From: Collinsella aerofaciens
GTDB lineage: Bacteria; Actinomycetota; Coriobacteriia; Coriobacteriales; Coriobacteriaceae
Reading direction: 5' to 3'
Length of the DNA: 64,000 bases
Assembly (NCBI RefSeq): GCF_028206995.1
Contig: NZ_JAQLFL010000007.1
Coordinates: 62,001 to 126,000 of the forward strand
Positions 8,398 to 17,125 of the stretch are shown here, one piece after another. The position numbers were made by a program, and so were the translations under genes. Below the pieces are notes generated by a model. That model was not told the DNA's origin. It saw only the letters and a program-made list of their open reading frames with translations, and ran no database searches. The stretch's first letter is position 1; every line of letters starts with the position of its first letter.

Positions 8398-8462
8398 GTT
8401 GCGGTGGAATAGTTCCTGTCTGGGCCTTCAGAAGCCTTAAACAGGAACTATTCCACCGCAAT
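8398..8462 (+). repeat. GTTGCGGTGGAATA hairpin repeat, copy A
   Basis: A perfect 21-bp inverted repeat (8399-8419 with 8441-8461) around a 21-base loop. The outer arm is GTTGCGGTGGAATAG and the inner arm TTCCTGT. It lies 17 bases after the stop of the minus-strand MFS gene. On the minus strand TTATTTT follows, so it may double as a terminator. Copies B and C are at 12536 and 52036. Confidence 0.92.
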
Positions 8463-8478
8463 TGATGAGGGAACGTGA

Positions 8479-9675
8479 TTAGGCGACGGGCTTGGCGCGG
8501 CGAATGGCCGGGAACATCACCGTGATAGCGAGGATGACGCCCACGACGGCGATTGCGCCACCTGCGCAGCCGATCCAGGCGATACCGGGACCCGAAACCA
8601 CGGCTCCGCCAATCGCGGTACCCGTGCCAATGCCCAGATTGAACAGGCCCGAGAAGATCGACATGGCGACAGCCGACGAATCCGCCGGCGTGTACTTGAT
8701 GAGCTCGGCCTGGAACGCCACGTTAAAGGCCGTGGCGCAGCAGCCCCATAGCGCGCAGACGGCAAGCACCAACACGAGCGCCGAGGCTGCAGGGGCCATA
8801 AGCAGCAGAGCCACCGGCACGCCAGAGAGCGTGATAGCCAAGAACGGGAAGCGATGCCCATCGAACAGGCGGCCAAACAGCCAGCTTCCGAGCAAACCGG
8901 AGCAGCCAAACGCCGTCAGCGTCATGGTAATGGCGCCCGCATCGACGTGCGCGACCTGCGCCAGGAAGGGCTCGATATAGCTGTAGCTTGCGTAATAGCC
9001 GGTCGCCATGAAGACCGTGACTGCGTAGAGCGCGATGAGGAGCGGGTTCTTGAGCAGCTCGGGCAGCTGTTTGACGGTAAAGCGCTCACCCGCCGGCATG
9101 GCCGGGAACACCGCTGCCTGGTAGACGACCGCGATGGCTGAGAGGCCCCCGACCACGGCAAACGTCATGCGCCAGCCCACGGCCAAGCCAATGGCGCGAC
9201 CGAGAGGCAGGCCAAAGATCTGCGCGATGGACGAGCCCGTAGCGATCATGCTGATGGCGAGCGCGCCGTGGCGAGTGTCGACCAGGCGCGAGGCCATAAT
9301 CGAGGCGACTGACCAGAACACGGCATGTGCGCAAGCGACCACCAGGCGCGCGCAGACCAGGATGGGATAAGTCGGCGCCACAGCGGACAGAAACTGGCCC
9401 AGCGAGAACACGGCGAGCACGCCCAGCAGCATCCGCTTGAACTCGAAGCGCGAGGCAAACACCATGAGCGGCAACGACAGCAGCATGACGCCCCAGGCGT
9501 AGACCGAGATCATGATGCCCGCCTGGGCCTCGGTGAGCGAGAACGACGCGGCGATATCAGTCAAAAGGCCGATGGGCATAAACTCCGACGTGTTGAACAC
9601 GAACGCACAGCAGGTGAGCCCGATGAGCGGGAGCCACTGCTTGAGCGTGATGCCGTCTTGCCTTGTCTGAGTCAT
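8479..9675 (-). CDS. major facilitator superfamily transporter, DHA1-type efflux
   Basis: Predicted proton-coupled exporter in the inner membrane, resembling sugar-efflux (SotB-like) and drug-efflux MFS proteins. 398 residues with about 12 hydrophobic segments. The SEFMPIGLLTDIA stretch in the first transmembrane pair and the SVYAWGVMLLSLP and RLVVACAHAVFWSVA helices are typical of the arabinose-efflux subgroup. The start at 9675 (GGAGACG upstream) gives the usual short N-terminus; an earlier in-frame start would add 32 residues without a membrane segment. Substrate unknown. Confidence 0.9.
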   Translation of the reverse strand: MTQTRQDGITLKQWLPLIGLTCCAFVFNTSEFMPIGLLTDIAASFSLTEAQAGIMISVYAWGVMLLSLPLMVFASRFEFKRMLLGVLAVFSLGQFLSAVAPTYPILVCARLVVACAHAVFWSVASIMASRLVDTRHGALAISMIATGSSIAQIFGLPLGRAIGLAVGWRMTFAVVGGLSAIAVVYQAAVFPAMPAGERFTVKQLPELLKNPLLIALYAVTVFMATGYYASYSYIEPFLAQVAHVDAGAITMTLTAFGCSGLLGSWLFGRLFDGHRFPFLAITLSGVPVALLLMAPAASALVLVLAVCALWGCCATAFNVAFQAELIKYTPADSSAVAMSIFSGLFNLGIGTGTAIGGAVVSGPGIAWIGCAGGAIAVVGVILAITVMFPAIRRAKPVA

Positions 9676-9708
9676 ATATAACGTCTCCAATCGTTTTGAG
9701 CGGAGGCG

Positions 9709-9738
9709 ATTATATAGCAACGGCCCCGCATCCGTCAG
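9709..9738 (-). promoter_or_regulatory. putative promoter of the MFS gene
   Basis: On the minus strand a CTGACG -35-like box (9738-9733) and a perfect TATAAT (9714-9709) are 18 bases apart, about 35 bases before the ATG. The -35 box lies in the loop of the feoAB terminator hairpin. Confidence 0.55.
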
Positions 9739-9754
9739 TACAGATGCGGGGCCG
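9721..9754 (-). terminator. terminator hairpin after feoAB
   Basis: A perfect 12-bp GC stem (CGGCCCCGCATC 9721-9732 with GATGCGGGGCCG 9743-9754), 41 bases past the feoAB stop. The minus-strand T run is weak (TTGCTATATAA). Confidence 0.7.
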
Positions 9755-9795
9755 AAAACAATTCGATACACAGAGGTTGCGCCGTCAATTCATAA

Positions 9796-12156
9796 CTAAG
9801 CCAACCCCAGCAATATGCCCGCCGAATGCACGACAAACGCCACGATCCAGGCAACGGCGACCTGAAACGCGAATACGGCCACGGCATAGCGCGCGCCCAA
9901 CTCGCTCTTGACGGCACCGATTGCCGCCACACAAGGCGGGTACAGCAACGTAAAGACCAAGAACACGTAGGCGGTAAACGGCGAAAACATGGTCGACAGC
10001 GCCGCGGGCGACGTTGCGCCCAAAAGCACCGTGAGCGTCGAGATGACGCTCTCCTTGGCAATGAGCCCCGTGACGAGCGCCGTCGAGGCGCGCCAGTCGC
10101 CAAAGCCGAGCGGGGCCAACACCGGCGCGATGATGCTACCCAGACCGGCAAGCAGGCTTTGCGACTGGTCGGCGACCACGTTAAAGCGGATATCGAACGT
10201 CTGCAGGAACCAGATGACCACCGTAGCGGCAAAGATAATGGTAAAGGCCTTGGTGATGAAGTCCTTGGCCTTATCCCATGCCAGCATCACCGTCGTCTTG
10301 ACGCTCGGCAGGCGGTAATTGGGGAGCTCCATGATAAACGGCACCGGGTCGCCCTTAAATGCCGTGCGGTTGAGCACCAAAGCCGCGACGCAGCCGACCA
10401 CGATACCGATCAGATAGAGCGAGACCATGGCGGGAACCGTCGCCTGCGGGAAAAACGCCCCGCACAGCAAGCCGTAAACCGGCAGCTTGGCTGAGCAGCT
10501 CATAAACGACGTGAGCATGACCGTCATCTTGCGGTCGTGCTCGGATGGGAGCGTACGGGTCGACATGATAGCCGGCACGGTGCAGCCAAAACCGACGAGC
10601 ATGGGCACGAAACTGCGGCCCGACAGGCCAAAGCGACGCAACACCTTATCCATGACAAAGGCCACGCGCGCCATGTATCCGGAGTCTTCCAGAATGGAGA
10701 GGAACAAAAAGAGCACGACGATAATCGGCAGGAAGGTCAGCACACTGCCCACGCCCGTAAGCACGCCGTCGACAGCCAGCGAGCGCACCACGTCGTTGGT
10801 ACCGAACGCCTTGAGGCCCGCATCGGCCGAGGCGATGATGGCAGCGATACCGTCCTCCATAAGTCCCTGCAACGCCGCGCCGATCACGCCAAACGTCAGC
10901 CAAAAGACGAGGCCCATGATCACCAGAAACGCCGGAATGGCTGTGTAACGACCTGTCAGGATGCGGTCAATCTTGACGGAGCGCACGTGCTCGCGGCTCT
11001 CGTGCGGCTTGACGACGCAACGCCCGCACACGTCGCCGATAAAGCTAAAACGCATATCGGCCAGCGCAGATAGGCGGTCGGTGCCGGCCTCGCCCTCCAT
11101 CTGGGTGATGATGTGCTCGATAGCGTCGAGCTCATTGCGATCCAGGTGAAGCGCCTCGGTTACCAGCTCATCGCCCTCGACCAGCTTGGTCGCCGCAAAG
11201 CGCACCGGGATGTGCGCCGTCACGGCATGGTCCTCGATCAGGTTAGCAATACCGTGGATGCAGCGATGCAGTGCACCGCCGTCCGGACCGTCGGGCGCGC
11301 AAAAGTCCAGGCGACCGGGGCGCTCGCGGAACCGCGCCACGTGCAGGGCGTGGTCCACCAGCTCGCCGATGCCCTCGTTGCGGGCAGCGCTAATGGGGAC
11401 AACGGGCACGCCCAACAGACTCTCGAGCAGGTTGACGTCCACGGCGCCGCCGTTGGCGGTCACCTCGTCCATCATGTTGAGCGCGATGACCATAGGACGG
11501 TCGAGCTCCATGAGCTGCAGTGTCAGGTACAGATTACGCTCGATGTTGGTAGCGTCAATGATGTCGATGATGGCGTCCGGACGCTCGTCGAGGATGAACT
11601 GACGGCTCACGACCTCTTCGCCTGTGTACGGCGACAGGGAGTAAATGCCAGGCAGGTCGGTAACGCTCGCCTCGGGATGGTTACGGATGGTGCCATCTTT
11701 GCGGTCGACCGTCACGCCGGGAAAGTTACCGACGTGCTGGTTGGAGCCCGTCAGCTGGTTGAATAACGTGGTCTTGCCGCAGTTTTGGTTGCCGGCGAGG
11801 GCAAAGTGCAGCGGCGCGCCCTCGGGCACGGCCGTCTTTGCCGCACGGGGCGAATACGTCCCCTCGCCCAGGGCCGGATGCTCCGTCGTGCCGATTGCGG
11901 CGTTAGCGCGCGGACCCGTATCGGTGTCGTGAATACCCACGAGCTCGATGCGAGCGGCATCGTCCTTGCGCAGTGTCAACTCGTAGCCACGCAGGCGGAT
12001 CTCGAGCGGATCGCCCATGGGGGCGTACTTCATCATGGTGACTTCGGTGCCCGGCGTTAGGCCCATGTCCAAAATATGCTGTCGGAGTGCCTGATCGTCC
12101 GATGCCACCGATGCGACAACGGCGTCTTTTCCGATCTCGAGCGTATCGAGCTTCAC
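9796..12156 (-). CDS. feoB: ferrous iron transporter, FeoA-FeoB fusion
   Basis: GTP-driven Fe(II) importer of the cytoplasmic membrane. 786 residues. Residues 1-75 form a FeoA-type SH3 domain (HILDMGLTPGTEVTMMKYAP). The G domain follows, with GNQNCGKTTLFNQL (G1, about 122-135), NFPGVTVDRK (G2), DLPGIYSL (G3) and NMMDE (G4). The C-terminal half carries the Gate and core transmembrane segments, including GFGCTVPAIMSTRTL and SCSAKLPVYGL with the conserved Cys residues. The GTG start at 12156 follows GGGGGAGG; earlier in-frame codons would add an unrelated extension. Two GGCTAACC boxes upstream suggest iron-dependent control. Confidence 0.95.
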   Translation of the reverse strand: MKLDTLEIGKDAVVASVASDDQALRQHILDMGLTPGTEVTMMKYAPMGDPLEIRLRGYELTLRKDDAARIELVGIHDTDTGPRANAAIGTTEHPALGEGTYSPRAAKTAVPEGAPLHFALAGNQNCGKTTLFNQLTGSNQHVGNFPGVTVDRKDGTIRNHPEASVTDLPGIYSLSPYTGEEVVSRQFILDERPDAIIDIIDATNIERNLYLTLQLMELDRPMVIALNMMDEVTANGGAVDVNLLESLLGVPVVPISAARNEGIGELVDHALHVARFRERPGRLDFCAPDGPDGGALHRCIHGIANLIEDHAVTAHIPVRFAATKLVEGDELVTEALHLDRNELDAIEHIITQMEGEAGTDRLSALADMRFSFIGDVCGRCVVKPHESREHVRSVKIDRILTGRYTAIPAFLVIMGLVFWLTFGVIGAALQGLMEDGIAAIIASADAGLKAFGTNDVVRSLAVDGVLTGVGSVLTFLPIIVVLFLFLSILEDSGYMARVAFVMDKVLRRFGLSGRSFVPMLVGFGCTVPAIMSTRTLPSEHDRKMTVMLTSFMSCSAKLPVYGLLCGAFFPQATVPAMVSLYLIGIVVGCVAALVLNRTAFKGDPVPFIMELPNYRLPSVKTTVMLAWDKAKDFITKAFTIIFAATVVIWFLQTFDIRFNVVADQSQSLLAGLGSIIAPVLAPLGFGDWRASTALVTGLIAKESVISTLTVLLGATSPAALSTMFSPFTAYVFLVFTLLYPPCVAAIGAVKSELGARYAVAVFAFQVAVAWIVAFVVHSAGILLGLA

Positions 12157-12207
12157 GTCCGTGTTCCTCCCCCGACGCCCACAGGGCGTTGCATTTATGT
12201 TCACCTT

Positions 12208-12232
12208 GGCTAACCGTTTGCCACGGCTAACC
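12208..12232. promoter_or_regulatory. possible DtxR/IdeR-type iron boxes upstream of feoAB
   Basis: GGCTAACC occurs twice in the same orientation (12208-12215 and 12225-12232), 17 bp apart and 52-76 bp before the feoAB start. The octamer matches the core half of the actinobacterial iron-regulator box (AGGCTAACCT). The opposing half-sites are degenerate, so this is only a candidate. Confidence 0.4.
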
Positions 12233-12309
12233 AATTTAACCATGCATGATAGCGCGAACACACAACGATGTTCAATCAGCAAATTGGCGCAATGGGGACA
12301 GGCAGGAGA

Positions 12310-12525
12310 GTTCAGGGCCATAGTTTCCCGATGAGGCCTCTCGGGGAAACTACATCCCAGAATTCCGGCTCGAAACGGGATATGGTTTCCCAAACAGGCC
12401 TCTTACGGAAAATGCATCCCGGAATCCCCGCTCGAAACGGGACGCGCTTTCCCAGTCGAGGCCCTATGGGAAACTGCGTCCCACCTTGAAAGGCAAAACT
12501 GGGGCGCAGTTTCCAGACGGGACAT
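12310..12525. repeat. tandem array of about three and a half 61-bp palindromic units
   Basis: Units begin near 12317, 12378 and 12440, with a partial fourth near 12500. Each has a hairpin of the form GGGA..GTTTCCC, a GAGGCC-containing loop, then GGGAAA..TCCC. The first two units are joined to the next by a CGAAAC linker. The third unit is the clearest: arms GGGACGC..TTTCCC and GGGAAA..GCGTCCC. No gene lies here. Together with repeat copy B it fills the gap between the esterase and feoAB. Confidence 0.8.
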
Positions 12526-12535
12526 CAAAAACAAA

Positions 12536-12600
12536 GTTGCGGTGGAATAGTTCCTGGATGGGCTGGTTGATGCCCCAGATCGGAGCTATTTCACCGCAAG
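12536..12600 (+). repeat. GTTGCGGTGGAATA hairpin repeat, copy B
   Basis: Arms 12537-12554 and 12582-12599 pair over 18 bp with two differences from perfect complementarity. Both differences would be G-U pairs in a plus-strand RNA. Same orientation as copies A and C. It lies 29 bases past the esterase stop, and on the minus strand TTTGTTTTTG follows, so terminator activity is possible. Confidence 0.9.
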
Positions 12601-12628
12601 TTATTGAAGGGCTGGGATGCCCGTCCTC

Positions 12629-13528
12629 TTACAGATGGCGCTCCAGGAAGCGGAAGGCTAGGCGGATCCAGGGACGGACTGCCACCTGCTTGTCCTCGTT
12701 GTCGACCGCGGTGTTGGCGTTGCCGAGCGAAAGGCCGTGACCACCCTGGTCGAAGACGTGCATCTCGCATGCAACGCCCTCCTCGGCCATGCGCTGCGCA
12801 AACGGGTATACCTGCGCGATCGGCGCCGTCTTGTCGTCGGACACGCCCCACACAAAGGTCGGTGGCATCTGACGCGAAACATGCGTGGTGGGGCAGATGT
12901 CGGCCAGATGCTCGTCAGTTGCCTCGCCGCCCGTCACCATCGACAGGTAGTCGTTGAGCAAATCGCGTCCCGTCTTGCCGCCCGTCTTGGGCACGCGCAA
13001 GTCAATGCGCGGATCGCGCGTCTGCATGTCGCGCACATAGGCAAAGTCGAGCAATGGATAGCCCAGCACCACGGCATCGGGACGAATGTCGTCCGGACGC
13101 GCCCCGGCAAGTGCCGCAAAGGGGCCGGTCTTCCACTGTGTTGCCAGCGAGGCGCAAATCATGCCGCCAGCAGAAAAGCCCACGACGCACACGCGCTTAG
13201 GATCGACATGCCACTCGTCGGCGTTGGCGCGCACCGTGGCGACCATCTTGGCAAGATCTGCCTGGGGGTGCGGAAAGCTCACGTCACCCGTAGAACTCGT
13301 GACATAGTTGAGCACAAAGGCCTGGTAGCCGCGATCCAAAAATGCAAACGCCACCGGGTCCTGCTCGTGCGGAGCGATATGCGTAAACCCGCCTCCGCCG
13401 CAGATGATCACCGCGGGGCGGCGGCCATTCGGTTTATCGGGCAGCGGCTCGGCACCCAAATACGTAAACGTCGCCGGATAATCCTCGGTCGGCTCCTCGC
13501 CCCACAGCGCATGGTTCTCGACAATCAT
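12629..13528 (-). CDS. alpha/beta hydrolase (acetyl-esterase-like)
   Basis: Predicted cytoplasmic serine esterase of the BD-FAE/acetylxylan-esterase-like group. 299 residues. The oxyanion region is GGGGFTH, and the nucleophile elbow is GFSAGG (Ser near 124). The catalytic Asp is probably in SDDKTAP (near 233) and the His in GGHGLS (near 262). No signal peptide. The start at 13528 follows AAGGGAG with good spacing; the longer open frame upstream lacks sequence typical of the family. Substrate unknown; deacetylation of sugars is plausible given the PTS and GH13 genes nearby. Confidence 0.9.
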   Translation of the reverse strand: MIVENHALWGEEPTEDYPATFTYLGAEPLPDKPNGRRPAVIICGGGGFTHIAPHEQDPVAFAFLDRGYQAFVLNYVTSSTGDVSFPHPQADLAKMVATVRANADEWHVDPKRVCVVGFSAGGMICASLATQWKTGPFAALAGARPDDIRPDAVVLGYPLLDFAYVRDMQTRDPRIDLRVPKTGGKTGRDLLNDYLSMVTGGEATDEHLADICPTTHVSRQMPPTFVWGVSDDKTAPIAQVYPFAQRMAEEGVACEMHVFDQGGHGLSLGNANTAVDNEDKQVAVRPWIRLAFRFLERHL

Positions 13529-13772
13529 ATGTGCTCCCTTCGCGCAAATTATGCGCCTTTGTTTTTCGCCTTCAAGCGTACCCCACTTGAACCCGTGGCG
13601 CAGAAACACACCAGCAATAAGTTTCCCTTTAACTGATATATCACATAATCCCAGCTCAGAGGTATCGCTGAGCAGCGTAGAATAGGGGGCGTTGACCAAG
13701 CCGCGAAACACATATGAAACGTTTCCGGCAAACCAAACGCGCGATATGCGCCTATTTAAGTTGGAGGCAACT

Positions 13773-14336
13773 ATGGGTCTGCTCGATTCGCTTAAGTCCA
13801 CCTTCACCTCGGCCGGCGAGGCGTCCGTTCCGCCCGCAGCAAGCTTCGCCACCCGCGAAGGCGTCATCTATGCCCCCGTTAACGGCGTGCTCGTCAACCT
13901 GGACGAGGTTCCCGACGAGACGATCGCCTCGGGCATGCTTGGCCAGGGCTATGGCATCGAGCCCATTACCGGCACCATCTATGCGCCCGCCAACGGCCGC
14001 ATCGGTGCCACCACTGTCACCAACCACTCCATTGGCATGATCACCGAGGACGGTCTTCGCGTGTTTATCCATGTTGGCCTGGGCACCGTGGAAATGAACG
14101 GCAAGGGTTTTGCCCGCTTTGTCGAGATGGGCGATGTGGTCAAGGCAGGCCAGCCGCTCATCAGCTTCGACCGCGAGGCCATTAAGGCCGCTGGTCACGA
14201 GGACATCGTGACCGTCATCGTCTCCGAACTCGATCGTCTTAAGAGCATCGACCATGTCGGCGAGTCTGGAACGCTTATCGGCGGCAACCCGCTCGTCAAG
14301 CTTGGCGACCCGCTGCTGGTTGCCAAGACCAAGTAG
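13773..14336 (+). CDS. PTS glucose-type EIIA component
   Basis: Phosphocarrier that receives phosphate from HPr and passes it to a sugar-specific EIIB. Stand-alone cytoplasmic EIIA-Glc domain of 187 residues. The active-site His is in [14 protein letters not shown] (near 101) and the supporting His in TNHSIGM (near 86). The start at 13773 follows TTGGAGG. No EIIB or EIIC gene is adjacent, so it probably serves permeases encoded elsewhere and may have regulatory roles. It ends at a strong terminator before asnS. Confidence 0.93.
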   Translation: MGLLDSLKSTFTSAGEASVPPAASFATREGVIYAPVNGVLVNLDEVPDETIASGMLGQGYGIEPITGTIYAPANGRIGATTVTNHSIGMITEDGLRVFIHVGLGTVEMNGKGFARFVEMGDVVKAGQPLISFDREAIKAAGHEDIVTVIVSELDRLKSIDHVGESGTLIGGNPLVKLGDPLLVAKTK

Positions 14337-14374
14337 CCAGGCCCCGCGCCACACAGCCAAAAGGCACCTCGTCA

Positions 14375-14414
14375 AGCGCCCGCGACCATTTGGCCGCGGG
14401 CGCTTTTCGTTTGA
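14375..14414 (+). terminator. intrinsic terminator after the EIIA gene
   Basis: Perfect 10-bp stem (AGCGCCCGCG 14375-14384 with CGCGGGCGCT 14395-14404) followed by TTTTCGTTTG. Confidence 0.9.
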
Positions 14415-14517
14415 AAAACCATCCCGCCAATGCTTTATCTGTATAGCCCAAATGAGCCGAGCTGCTAGAATATCGAACTGTATGGATAACTATCATTCAA
14501 CCGTTATGGGAGGATAC

Positions 14518-15921
14518 GTGAACCGCACCAAAATCGCGCAGCTCTATGCCGATGCCGAGTCGCTCGGCGGCCAGACCGTCACCGTCGCCGGCTGGGTCAA
14601 GTCCGTCCGCGACATGAAGAACTTTGGCTTTGTTACGCTCAACGACGGCAGCTGCTTCCGCGACCTGCAGGTCGTCATGAACCGCGAGGCACTCGACAAC
14701 TACGACGAGATCGCCCATCAAAACGTCTCGGCCGCACTCATTTGCACCGGCACCGTCAAGCTGACCCCCGATGCGCCCCAGCCTTTCGAGCTTTCTGCCA
14801 CCTCCATCGAGGTCGAGGGCGTCAGCGCCCCGGATTACCCGCTGCAGAAGAAGCGCGCAACCGTCGAGTTCCTGCGCACCCAGCAGCATCTGCGCCCGCG
14901 CACCAACCTGTTCCGCGCCGTGTTCCGCATCCGCTCTGTCGCGGCTGCCGCCATCCACCGCTTCTTCCAGGAGCAGGGCTTTGTCTACGTCAACACCCCC
15001 ATCATCACCACGAGTGACTGCGAGGGCGCCGGCGAGATGTTCCGCGTGACCACGCTCGACCCCAAAAATCCGCCCCTCACCGAGTCCGGCGAGGTCGACT
15101 GGAGCCAGGACTTCTTTGGCAAGCATGCAAGCCTCACCGTGTCCGGCCAGCTCAATGCCGAGAACTTTGCCATGGCCTTTGGCGACGTGTACACCTTTGG
15201 TCCCACCTTCCGTGCCGAGAACTCCAACACCACGCGCCACGCCGCCGAGTTTTGGATGATCGAGCCCGAGATGGCCTTTGCCGACCTTAACGACTACATG
15301 GATAACGCCGAGGCCATGCTCAAGTATGTCCTTAAGGACGTCATGGCAACCTGCCCCGACGAGCTCAATATGCTCAACAAGTTTGTGGACAAGGGTCTGC
15401 TCGAGCGCCTGGACCATGTCGCCAACTCCGACTTTGCCCGCGTTACCTACACCGAGGCCGTCGAGATCCTGGAGCAGGCAGTCGCCGCCGGTCACAAGTT
15501 TGATTACCCCGTCAGCTGGGGCATCGACCTGCAGACCGAGCACGAGCGCTTCCTGACCGAGGAGCACTTTAAGCGCCCGACCTTCGTGACCGACTACCCG
15601 GCCGAGATCAAGGCGTTCTACATGCGCATGAACGAGGACGGCAAGACCGTCGCCGCCGCCGACTGCCTGGTTCCCGGTATCGGCGAGATTATCGGCGGCT
15701 CCCAGCGCGAGGAGCGCCTGGATCTGCTCGAGGCCCGCATCAAGGACCTGGGAATGAATCCCGAGCAGTACAAGTACTACCTTGACCTGCGCCGCTACGG
15801 TTCCTGCAAGCACGCCGGCTACGGTCTGGGCTTCGAGCGCTTGGTCATGTATCTGACCGGCGTGGGCAACATCCGCGACGTCCTGCCGCACCCGCGCACC
15901 GTGGGCAACGCCGACTTCTAA
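14518..15921 (+). CDS. asnS: asparagine--tRNA ligase
   Basis: Charges tRNA-Asn with asparagine. 467 residues, normal for class IIb AsnRS. An N-terminal OB-fold anticodon-binding domain ([19 protein letters not shown]) is followed by the catalytic domain. That domain has motif 2 ([20 protein letters not shown]) and motif 3 ([15 protein letters not shown]). Start: GTG at 14518 preceded by GGGAGG; an ATG 36 bases upstream lacks a ribosome-binding site and lies close to a likely -10 box (TAGAAT), so it is disfavoured. Single-gene unit bounded by terminators. Confidence 0.96.
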   Translation: MNRTKIAQLYADAESLGGQTVTVAGWVKSVRDMKNFGFVTLNDGSCFRDLQVVMNREALDNYDEIAHQNVSAALICTGTVKLTPDAPQPFELSATSIEVEGVSAPDYPLQKKRATVEFLRTQQHLRPRTNLFRAVFRIRSVAAAAIHRFFQEQGFVYVNTPIITTSDCEGAGEMFRVTTLDPKNPPLTESGEVDWSQDFFGKHASLTVSGQLNAENFAMAFGDVYTFGPTFRAENSNTTRHAAEFWMIEPEMAFADLNDYMDNAEAMLKYVLKDVMATCPDELNMLNKFVDKGLLERLDHVANSDFARVTYTEAVEILEQAVAAGHKFDYPVSWGIDLQTEHERFLTEEHFKRPTFVTDYPAEIKAFYMRMNEDGKTVAAADCLVPGIGEIIGGSQREERLDLLEARIKDLGMNPEQYKYYLDLRRYGSCKHAGYGLGFERLVMYLTGVGNIRDVLPHPRTVGNADF

Positions 15922-15967
15922 TCGTCGGACGCTAGCTCGCGTCGCCACACGCCAACGCTCATCGCAT

Positions 15968-16005
15968 AAGCGTCTCTCGACATCGGTCGAGAGACGCTTT
16001 TTTCA
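15968..16005 (+). terminator. intrinsic terminator of asnS
   Basis: Perfect 12-bp stem (AGCGTCTCTCGA 15969-15980 with TCGAGAGACGCT 15987-15998) followed by a run of six T. Confidence 0.92.
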
Positions 16006-16061
16006 ACAGCATCCGTCAAGCTTTTGGCAAGTTTTTGGTCAGTTGACCAGGGCTGTTGAAA
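16000..16061. repeat. inverted repeat upstream of the WYL-like regulator
   Basis: TTTTTCAACAGC (16001-16012 region) and GCTGTTGAAAA (near 16051-16061) form arms around about 38 bases. The first arm begins inside the T-run of the asnS terminator. It could be an operator or a larger terminator structure. Confidence 0.4.
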
Positions 16062-16179
16062 ACTCGACCCGCCGTTTGCCGACGACTACCGACCGCCCAG
16101 AGCGCCCTGCGCCCCTGGGAAAGCCCCACGTCCTAGGCTCCATACCGTCGCCACCCAAAACGGAAAGGACGTGGGTACC

Positions 16180-16965
16180 ATGACCGAAGCCGCTGTTGAA
16201 ACCTACGACACCACGACTAGAGGCGCCGCCTCGATGGCAGCCTATCGCGCCGTTCGTATCCTGCAGCTCTTGAGCGAAAACACCGGCGAAGACAAGGCCA
16301 TGCTTTCCGATGAGCTGATCCGGCGCCTCGCCCATCCCGACGACCCCGCCCGCATGCCCATCTCGGCGGCGCGGCGCAGCATCTACACCGCCATCTCCGC
16401 GCTTCGCCATGCCGGATACGAAATTGAGTACAAACGCGGCGTGGGCTACAAACTTCTTACCCGCCCGCTCACCGACGAAGAGATCATCCGGCTCCACGGT
16501 ATGGTCATGCGCAACCGCTCCACGCCTATCGCTATCCGCAAGAGCATGGCGCAGCACTTAGTTGCCATGGCGAGCGCCGACGTTCGCGGCTACCTCGATA
16601 CACCCGAACCCGCTCCAAGCGCAGGCAGCAAGGCTACCAAGGCAACACGCACGCCCATCAAGCGCATCGACACGTGCGAGCTCGTCGAGCAGGCCATCGA
16701 CCACGGAACCACGGTGAGTTTTGATATTTCGAGCGTCACGACACGTGGCGAAACCGAAGCAGCACGGATGACACTCCGTCCCTTTGCCATCAGGCAGCGC
16801 GATGGCATCTCGTATCTGCTGGGAACGGTCTACGACGCCCGAGGCGCCGATGACACGTTGCGTACTGTAGAGATTGGCCGAATGAGAAACGTCAGCACGC
16901 GCCTGCTCGACGGCAAGAAGCTCTTCGCCGCCTTGGACGAGGACGACGCCTCCTCCGCCGCATAA
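16180..16965 (+). CDS. WYL-domain-like transcriptional regulator
   Basis: Predicted DNA-binding regulator, 261 residues. The N-terminal winged-helix region (about 20-95) contains AYRAVRILQLLSE and RRSIYTAISALRHAGYEIEY, followed by KRGVGYKL. The C-terminal half (about 165-250) resembles a divergent WYL domain, with TLRPFAIRQRDGISYLLGTVYDARG. ATG at 16180 is preferred over GTG at 16171, which is too close to the AAAGGAC ribosome-binding site. Its target is not evident; the inverted repeat at 16000-16060 just upstream could be an operator. Ligand unknown. Confidence 0.8.
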   Translation: MTEAAVETYDTTTRGAASMAAYRAVRILQLLSENTGEDKAMLSDELIRRLAHPDDPARMPISAARRSIYTAISALRHAGYEIEYKRGVGYKLLTRPLTDEEIIRLHGMVMRNRSTPIAIRKSMAQHLVAMASADVRGYLDTPEPAPSAGSKATKATRTPIKRIDTCELVEQAIDHGTTVSFDISSVTTRGETEAARMTLRPFAIRQRDGISYLLGTVYDARGADDTLRTVEIGRMRNVSTRLLDGKKLFAALDEDDASSAA

Positions 16966-17034
16966 GACCCTCCGCCGCCCATTCGACTACCCGTACCGCC
17001 CATCCGATTCTGTATTAAAAAACCCGCCAGGCTG

Positions 17035-17062
17035 TTGTAAAAATGGACATCAGCGCTACTAT
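17035..17062 (+). promoter_or_regulatory. putative promoter of the ABC transporter operon
   Basis: TTGTAA (17035-17040) and TACTAT (17057-17062) with a 16-base spacer, about 64 bases before the lipoprotein ATG. Confidence 0.5.
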
Positions 17063-17125
17063 AGTTCCACTTGCACTTTGTCCCAGTGCAGTGTTTCCAG
17101 CCATTTTTATACTGGGGGTAATGAT

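Noticed and set aside
12310..12525. Tandem repeats considered as a CRISPR array
   Set aside because: Units are palindromic, diverged and lack unique uniform spacers; no cas genes nearby.
16966..17125. Trp T-box leader before the Trp-type ABC transporter
   Set aside because: No AGGGUGGNACCGCG-like T-box bulge, specifier loop or terminator in the 160 bases upstream.
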